Source of the DNA: Gnetum montanum
Taxonomy: Eukaryota > Streptophyta > Gnetopsida > Gnetales > Gnetaceae
Direction: 5' to 3'
DNA: 64,000 nucleotides
Assembly (NCBI GenBank): GCA_015680685.1
Contig: MNCI01002233.1
Location: forward strand, 174,552 to 238,551
The notes beneath the pieces were generated by a model that had not been told where the DNA came from, made no database searches, and saw only the letters and a program-made list of their open reading frames with translations. Position numbers and translations under genes: made by a program. Of this stretch, positions 57,131 through 64,000 are shown one piece after another (the first letter of the stretch is position 1; each line of letters opens with the position of its first letter).

Positions 57131-58460
57131 AAAGAGGAGAGCCTACTCTTTGATCATTTTTAAGATAAAATTCTCTTTACAAGAGTAATAAATGACCAAA
57201 TTCCCATAATAATAATATGGTATAATGGCATTCTCACCTATCTTCTCACTCAGAATATGCCACAATATGTTGACTTTAGAAAGAAGAAACAATTTCTTTA
57301 TCGAGCCAAATATTTCATGGAAACCAATGAACACCTTTACAAGGTGTGCACTGATGGCTTGATTCATTAGTGTGTCCCTACCAAAGATAAACTACACATT
57401 CTCTAGGATGCTCATGAAGGACCTTATGGAGACCACTATGCAGGGAGAAACATGGCCATAAAAATCCTAATGGCATGATACTATTGGCCTACACTCTTCA
57501 GGGATGCTCGCTAGTTTGTCAAATCTTGTGAATGTTATTAACATGATGGGCGAATAGCAGCTTACATGGAAGGTCCTTAATTGTAGATTCAACCACTATA
57601 ACCTTTGAAATATGGGGCATTCACTTCATGGGTCTCATCACATCCATATCTATTGAAATGGCATATATTATCATAGTAATCAACTACTACACAAAATGGG
57701 CAGAAGTAGTAGCTATTACTAATTGTACATTGTCCAGTGCTACTAGATTTACACAACAAAATATTGTAAATACGTTTGGGATGCCATGTTCACTAATTTT
57801 TTATAATGGAACCCATTTCACAAATGCTACTATAGAAAGTTAATGTAATGCTTGGGGGTTGAACATAAATTAACAACACCCTACCATCCCCAAGTCAATG
57901 GTCAAGAAAAGGTAACCAAGTAGGAGATCACAAAAATACTAACATGAACCACTAGAAAATATAGAAAATATTGGAGTACAAAACTTAATGATGTCCTCTA
58001 GGCTTACCATTAAACATGGAAACTTCCTATTGGCTACTATCCCTACAAGTTAGTGTATGGAAAACTTCTAATGCTCCCAATTCAATTTGAGCTTCATACA
58101 CTCTCAATAGCCTATGATCTAAATCTTGACCTAAGTCTAGCACAGAAAGAAAGATTGATCAACCTAAATGTACTAGATGAAAACTAATTAGTAGCCCTAT
58201 CTTTGAATTAGGTGCATAAGGCATTCAATAAGCAACATCATGACCTAAGAATATGAAAGGCAAAACTTCAACCAAAAGATAAGATCCTCTATTGGAACCC
58301 CACACATGTACCTCAAAAGGAAAAATTCTAAACATTGTGGGAGGGACCTTTTATAATTGATCAAATGTTTTCCTCTAGGACCATGTTAATCAACAAGCCT
58401 AAAAGCCCAAACAAAAAGTAGTTACTCAACATTCAACAACTAAAACCTTTTCTCGAACCA
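57131..58460 (+). pseudogene. Integrase of element E (catalytically dead)
   Basis: Zinc-binding remnant AHEGPYGDHYAGRNMAIKIL and SCECY near 57405-57540. Core: IWGIHFMGLI (usual Asp replaced by His), IVINYYTKWAEVV (Asp to Asn), LIFYNGTHF (Asp lost) and HPQVNGQEKV near 57885, where the catalytic Glu is eroded. C-terminal part to about 58460: GYYPYKLVYGK, LWEGPFII, QLKPFLEP. No chromodomain is seen, in keeping with Athila. Confidence 0.75.
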
Positions 58461-59955
58461 AGATAGGCCAATGCAGCTACCACCTAGATAGATGGACAAC
58501 CATGTTCCATTTTTTGGATCTCCTCCTTCCAACATAGTTGTGTGGGAGATGGCCATCCATTCTAACAATCCATATGGCTTCTCAATTTTTCTACTTTTTT
58601 TTCACATTTTTTATTTTTACAAATTTTTGATTTTCTAATTTTTCTAATTTTACACCATTGTTAGTACATTTGAGCCTTTCTTGATTATTTTACACTTTCT
58701 TATATATCTCACTTTGTTTTATGTTGTTTTGTTCAAGTGTGATATTTTCTTAATTTGCCAATAAAATTGCTTTATTGCCATAGGACACAGTGCCACTATT
58801 GTTGTTTACTAATGATGGTTTGTGCTTAATGTTGTGATTGTCAATGTCTGGTTTCTATTTTTAAATTCTGATATCTAATGACTTTGACATGGTTTATTTT
58901 TCATGGAATAGGCAGTGAATCCATGTCATCCACCCATCCAATAAACACTATGGTTTTTCTTATTCTAGGAATTTGAGATCTCATCCATTAAAGAAACTTT
59001 TAATCAATCGATGACCTTGGTAGTTCTAGAATTAGGAAGAATTCAAAGGTTTGTAAAGGGTGTGACTTCAAGGGGACTCAATACTCTTTGTACTTTTCTA
59101 CTTACTTGAGTGCTTGAGAGTTTTTCATGAAATTCTTACCATTCCATTCCAACCACTAATAAGAAATCAAATAGAGTCTCTGCATGGTATGATTCCATTC
59201 CAAAAATTCAGGAAAAAAAACATGATGAAAATTTGAAGCACACCTCTTAGACAAATAAAAGAGCTACAAGCATTACTTCTAGGACTAGAAAGAAATTCAC
59301 ACATGCCTAAAGGTCTCCTCTAACTAAGGCCCTCTCTCATTTTCTACTTCTCTCTTTTCCTCTCTTTATGAAACAATGGTTGTTTTATGATAGCACTCTC
59401 ATGTCTCATGCTAGTGAACTAGTCTTAGAGTGGCAATGCGAAGTCACTGAAAGTGGCTAGTTTTAGTTTGGACTAAGGATGGATCTTCTTGGATTATTTT
59501 AAACACAAATTCCACAAGGGACTTCTTATGAACTTAATTTGGAATTCCATTCCACCTTCTCTATCATCCATCTATGTTGCCATAACTCACCTGAATATCA
59601 GGTTCTATGTTATGCTCTATGTCTTGGTCTGATGTGTTGAAATTCTTAGATAGATTCTTTTTGGTTGGTCTTTAACTTTTCATGACCATTAATCAACTAT
59701 GGGATCCACAAACTCTTTAGTTAAGGTTATGCAAGGGTTATTTAAGGTTAGTTAAGGTTCCTTACCTTACACATTGCTATAATCCTATCTTTCACATATT
59801 CCATTGTGTATTCTGCTTAGTGTTCCTTATCCTTTTATTTCATTCATCCCCTAAATCATTTTTTCTCCATTTTTCCAATTTTATGAGCTCCAAAACCCTC
59901 TTCTCATATTTTCATACTATTCGTAGACTTTTAAGCTTTCATTTGATCCCATTTT
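58461..59955 (+). other. Spacer between integrase and post-pol ORF of element E
   Basis: Non-coding, T-rich DNA (58580-58760), with a segment matching F (58870-59110 to 30690-30950). Open frames such as 59820-60053 are not conserved. Confidence 0.5.
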
Positions 59956-60125
59956 CATTCAAAGACTCTTTGTATTTTGCAAGTTTGACCAAGGTCAATA
60001 ATCATCTACAATTATCAACAGCTACATCAATGGGGCCTTATCTATGTAACTGACCACATCAACAAGGCTCAGTCGATGAGGCCTCATCGACACAGTTCAA
60101 CAATCCTATATATACTACCATACAT
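59956..60125 (+). promoter_or_regulatory. Internal promoter-like module of element E
   Basis: A perfect 18-base palindrome TCGATGAGGCCTCATCGA at 60073-60090 is followed after 15 bases by CTATATATACTA (60106-60117). Upstream is a weaker copy, ATCAATGGGGCCTTATC. The LTR of the same element has the same arrangement: TCAATGAGGTCTCATTGA, TAGATGAGGCCCCATCGA (63617-63634), then CCTATAAATATAG (63652-63664). The ORF ATG lies 450 bases downstream, behind an acceptor-like site. It may be a second promoter or a captured LTR fragment. Confidence 0.6.
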
Positions 60126-60569
60126 TTAGAAATTTTTGTCATTTTCCTCATAACACAAGGGGATTTTTTGCCATTTTTCAAAGCCCAAAACCTTCTAGAG
60201 CTCTTAACTTCCCAACCATTTTTCTAAATCACTCCATTCTTTGATCTTGTAGCTACTAGAGGTAAGCTCTTTATCATGGGGGTGACAAACCTTAAGGTCT
60301 TCAATGAAATTTTTGAAAATTTTTCTAACTCCTCTAAAGGATTAATAACCTTAACAATATACAAAAATCAATTTTTTTGAGAGTTAACCCTTTCAAGAAC
60401 CTTTGGGATGATTTATTAACAATAACATATAAATAAAATAATGATTGGAGTAGCTAAATCATCCATAATCACAAGTTAGCCAAGTGTAACTATCCTAAAG
60501 AGATATAGGTATCCTAATTCCTTCATGTTACACAATGATTACTAACCCATGGTCTTATTTTGATTATAG

Positions 60570-63470
60570 ATGGCACCAAGACTTAAGCACCTACAAGAAG
60601 GAGAACCTTCTCAACTAAGGGAGAAATGGTCCAAAGATGGAATGGGCCAATAAGAATAAGCCCAAGAATTGCCAGAAGCAACCTATGCAATGGGACCTCT
60701 ACATGAGTAGCCTGAAGTAGAATCTATTCAATAGATTTTAGAAGAAGAAGTGTCCATAGAAAAATCATAGCGAGGAGAAGTACTAGGACCTATGCCAAGG
60801 CTTGAAGTCACTTTAACTCAAACTGACTTGACATCATTAGGTCCTGAGAGATTCAACGATTAGTTCTTTAAGAAATAAACTTTAGGCCATTCCTAGAGAA
60901 AGCTCTAGTAGATATCAAAATACAACTACAAACCTCTCCCATGTGGCCAATCATCACATCTAGTGGGATGGTACATGGGAGAGACATATATCTTCTAGAG
61001 CAACAAAAGGCTATGGTCCATAGTAAAGATCAAGGATATTCAAGTGTCCTACTCATCTAAAGCTATCGCACAGGTACTAGGGTTGCTTAACATTGGGACA
61101 AAGTTGGCTGAGCTATCAAAAAAAGGTGATCCTAAGGCCAAAAGAAGTGGACTCAATGGTGCTAAGAGGTTGACCATAAGGAGTATAGTGAACTCACATT
61201 GGCAAAACACATCTATTTCAAAATTGCAACCTATCACCTCAGTTCAATGCATTTCAAGGAAAATGAACATTGAAGAAAAACCCCTACCCTTTCCATGCCT
61301 CATCCAAAAACTCTACAAAAGGGTAGGAATCATCTACTATGTCAACAACATAATCAGGCATGCTCCTTTGGCCTCATAGGCTAAAATCATGAAGGAAAAG
61401 ATGGCAACTACAACTCAAGAGGAGCAACCACCACCACCATTTCCTACTCAAGAAACAACACTAGAGGCCCACACAACCATTAAGTGCTTGTGTAAAATCT
61501 AAGAGTAGCTCTTTCATGAGTAAGAGTAGCATGCAAGGATAATTAGTGTAGATCCATCTATGTACCAACTAGCAATGAGTCACATTAATAAGGTGGTTTG
61601 AACAATTAGCTAAATGAAGATGGGTGGACTAATATTCTTAGCACAACAAACATAGTTGCCCATGAGGTCTAATCCTAATTCTTGAGAGGTGATGATGTCA
61701 TTATCATAACACCATTTATTTCTATAAATCTCTGGGAATGCCAGAACCTTCTCGGTGTGTTTGAAGAAAGGTGAAGAGGACACTATCCTTGTGATGCAGC
61801 ATCAAGGGCAAGAGACAATAGCTAAAGTAGTTGTTGATAGCATCACTAAAGCACTAAATGCACTTGTGACATAAGTACTTGACGTATGTACACACTTCAA
61901 GACATGCAAACATCTATAGGCATGGTCAATGAAAAAATAAATGCATCCTAGCATGAATAATTATTAGATCAACTGATGGGGACTGGGTAACTGATTCCGG
62001 ATATCTTCTATATTTTAGAAAACATCATCACAACCCAATTGGAGCTACTAGATTCAAGGGGAAAATTCATCATTTTGGAAGGGCAACTTGAAATGGGTCA
62101 AGCACAAAATCAATGCTTGGTCATGAATATTGCTAAAATACATGCCTGTCTTGCTGATCTTGTAATCTTCAACCCAACAACAACCAGAGATGAAGCTTTC
62201 CAACAGCTTCAAGAATGATTCAAGAAGGTTGAGGAGGAAGTAGTGATAACCATCTTTAGCCCATCAGTAGTAGAAGTAAATACATATTCAATTCAAAAGG
62301 GCTTTGCTCAAATGTGCCAAGAGAATAAAACACTAATTGCAGAAAATCATCTCCTATGCAATGTTGATGTCCAAAAAGAACAAATGCAAGAAATCATTCA
62401 TCAATAGCAGGAGTAGCTTACTAGGGTGAATATCAAATTAAGGAAATTGGGCATAGAAAATAAAAATTTATCAATAAAAGAAGTTCATTCCTTATGCTAG
62501 GAATCTACTATTGAGATTGCTTCCTAGAGAAAAGAAGCTTTGAAGTTTGAAAGAGTGAAAAATCATTATAGAGGCCAGGTTGGCTTGTAAAAAGAGGCAA
62601 TGAGAAGCACATCCAAATGGCAAAGGAAAATGTAAATGAAGCTCTTCAACAACTTCAACAATGAAAAGAAATTTGGCAGCCCATCATTAATGGGATTGAT
62701 GCCTACAACAAAGCAAAGATTTAGCTAAAAGAGTTGTAGATGAAAGAAATGATAAAATACATGGAATTGGCCAATCTCATTTATACAAACCTAGTAATGC
62801 TAATTGCTAGATGGATGCAGTCAAAGTTAGATAAAAAAGTGACTAGCTTGTATTTTCTATACAAGGTTGAGTTCAAACACCATAAAGACATCAAGTAGAA
62901 GCTTAACATAGCAAATGCTAAACTCAAAGTTCTCAATCACAAATCAATAATCAACTATTGAGAACTTAGCCAAAAGGATGAATGATTACTAGGAGTTGAA
63001 GGATGCAATTAGAACATTCAACATTGATGGCAAACAATTCATTTCTTGGTTTATCAATGCAAAGGAGATTTTTCTAGCAATCGCATGTCCCTGGGATGTG
63101 CCCATTCTAACCCAAATTGGCAAATTTGTGTGGATGATGCACAATCCTAGAAGTAAGGAAGAGAAAATAAAAGCACAACTATATGATTTTTCCCTCCTGC
63201 CAAAAGTTGCAGTAGCCGTAGAATAGCCACAACTATCTCAACTACTGCATGTGCATGAACTGATGAAGGTTCCTCAAAACCTCAAGAACCACCATCGCTT
63301 GGGACTGTCTAATCTTCTTCACCAAACTTCATGCTATCAAGGGACATGCTATCTAGTTTTGAAGAGTTATGTCATGGTGTTTAATTTTGTGTATGAACAC
63401 TATCATTTTTGTAATGTGTTGATTTGTACACTCAGACATCATTTTTTTCAAGTCAATCTTTTTAGTTTAT
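60570..63470 (+). pseudogene. Post-pol ORF of element E (env-position, coiled-coil rich)
   Basis: ATG 60570 follows TTTGATTATAG, a splice-acceptor-like site also present in F. The decayed frame includes LKHLQEGEPSQLREKW, SKAIAQVLGLLNIGTKLAEL (61050-61110), LPFPCLIQKLYKRVGIIYY (61290-61340), EDTILVMQHQGQETIAKVVV (61780-61840), Gln/Glu/Lys-rich helical stretches from about 62200 to 62950, and a final open piece 62996-63226. Athila elements carry an ORF of this size here, sometimes called env-like. I see no signal peptide or clear membrane span, so an envelope role is not supported by this copy. Confidence 0.55.
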
Positions 63471-63537
63471 GAAAGGTTAGTCAATAATTCCATACCTTCC
63501 CAATTTTTTAAAATGACTCAAGGAAGAGTTTTCATTT

Positions 63538-63550
63538 AGTCATGGGGGTA
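63538..63550 (+). other. Polypurine tract of element E
   Basis: AGTCATGGGGGTA immediately before the 3' LTR start TGATGAGTCAC. Confidence 0.65.
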
Positions 63551-64000
63551 TGATGAGTCACAATTTTGTTGGCTGCATCAATGAGGTCTCATTGACATGG
63601 CTTCATCAACACATCATAGATGAGGCCCCATCGACGCAATGTTTGCTTTTCACCTATAAATATAGACCTACTAGCCACATTTATGGCATCAATATTTTAG
63701 TATTAGTGAAGCTCTTATAGTTTTTTCATTTGAGAGTTAGAATATCTTCCCTGAGTGCTTGTAGTAGGAGTCATTGAGTGTATGAATCTTTATTCGAGCA
63801 TTGTTATACCTTAGCATGATAGTATGTGCAGCAATAAACATGAGCTTTCTAATAAATCTTGTAGCATTCTAGATAGATTAAATATTTTATTTATGCATTT
63901 AATGTTTTCAATTATTTATTAAATATTTTTAATTATTTATTAAATGTTTCCTAGCCATTAAACTAATTAAGTAGTTAAATAAGATAAGCCAAATAGATTA
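63551..64000 (+). repeat. 3' LTR of element E (truncated by window end)
   Basis: It aligns with 51348-51790. The palindrome copies and TATA box are better preserved here than in the 5' LTR. Both LTRs include ATTTATGGCATCAATATTTT and AGATAGATTAAATATTTTAT downstream of the TATA. The end of the element and its target duplication lie beyond 64000. Confidence 0.85.

Larger units (their letters stand above)
51348..64000 (+). mobile_element. Element E: Athila-like element, 3' LTR cut by window end
   Basis: It contains a 5' LTR (51348-52244), primer site, gag, protease, RT/RNase H, integrase, a long spacer with an internal promoter-like module, a post-pol ORF (60570-63470), PPT and the first 450 bases of the 3' LTR. 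It is far more decayed at catalytic residues than D. No second RNase H is present, consistent with Athila rather than Tat. Confidence 0.85.

Noticed and set aside
60570-63470. Retroviral envelope protein
   Set aside because: Only the position suggests env. No signal peptide, membrane span or cleavage motif is visible, and the reading is mostly charged helical sequence.
1-64000. Host genes, tRNA or rRNA
   Set aside because: All conserved frames belong to gag, pol, the antisense gene or post-pol ORFs. tRNA-like matches are the primer binding sites.

Overview
The window is plant nuclear heterochromatin built almost entirely of nested, decayed Ty3/gypsy LTR retrotransposons. I see no ordinary host gene, rRNA, tRNA or CRISPR array. 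Two lineages can be recognised. Elements A, B, C and D look like the Tat lineage: gag with a CX2H..GH..C knuckle, a DDG-type protease, and in D a second (archaeal-type) RNase H after the RT-linked one. Elements E and F look like Athila: a primer site close to TGGCGCCGTTGCCGGGGA and a long extra ORF after pol. The old copies carry many C-to-T changes and amber stops, as expected of long-methylated repeats in a large, slowly purged plant genome such as a gymnosperm. The species cannot be named from the sequence.

Layout. 1-5661: minus-strand element A (protease ORF intact, gag broken, 5' LTR 4261-5661; its other end lies off the window). About 6109-27472: plus-strand element C (gag, protease, antisense gene, 3' LTR 25736-27472), split by minus-strand element B (12404-20465). 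27473-33990: plus-strand Athila-like element F, which has lost pol; C sits in its 5' LTR. 33991-51338: plus-strand element D, 17.3 kb, with both LTRs (33991-35673 and 49658-51338) and a 4-of-5 target-site match (ATCCT/ATCCC). 51348-64000: Athila-like element E, whose 3' LTR starts at 63551 and runs off the window.

The most unusual content is in C and D. Between protease and reverse transcriptase, D carries a gene of about 4.4 kb on the opposite strand (45056 down to 40653). It can be read as eight exons, with all seven introns GT-AG and reading frames that join across the introns. The predicted protein of about 1,100 residues starts with a region resembling the FCP1/NIF-type HAD phosphatase fold. 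It continues with a segment like plant-transposon proteins, an acidic stretch, a coiled coil and an acidic tail. Element C has the same gene at the same place, with intron positions and motifs conserved, although B has split it. The gene is broken in both copies.

The same elements carry clusters of a short unit, a 4-bp stem with a 6-nt loop followed by TTAAACTAGCA. In D the 3' cluster repeats almost exactly every 30 bp and the stems co-vary (GGTC/GACC, CGTC/GACG, AGTC/GACT, GGCC/GGCC). The clusters lie after protease, on both sides of RT-integrase, and in the 3' region. A third notable feature is a palindrome-plus-TATA module found in the Athila-like LTR and again inside element E, upstream of the post-pol ORF.
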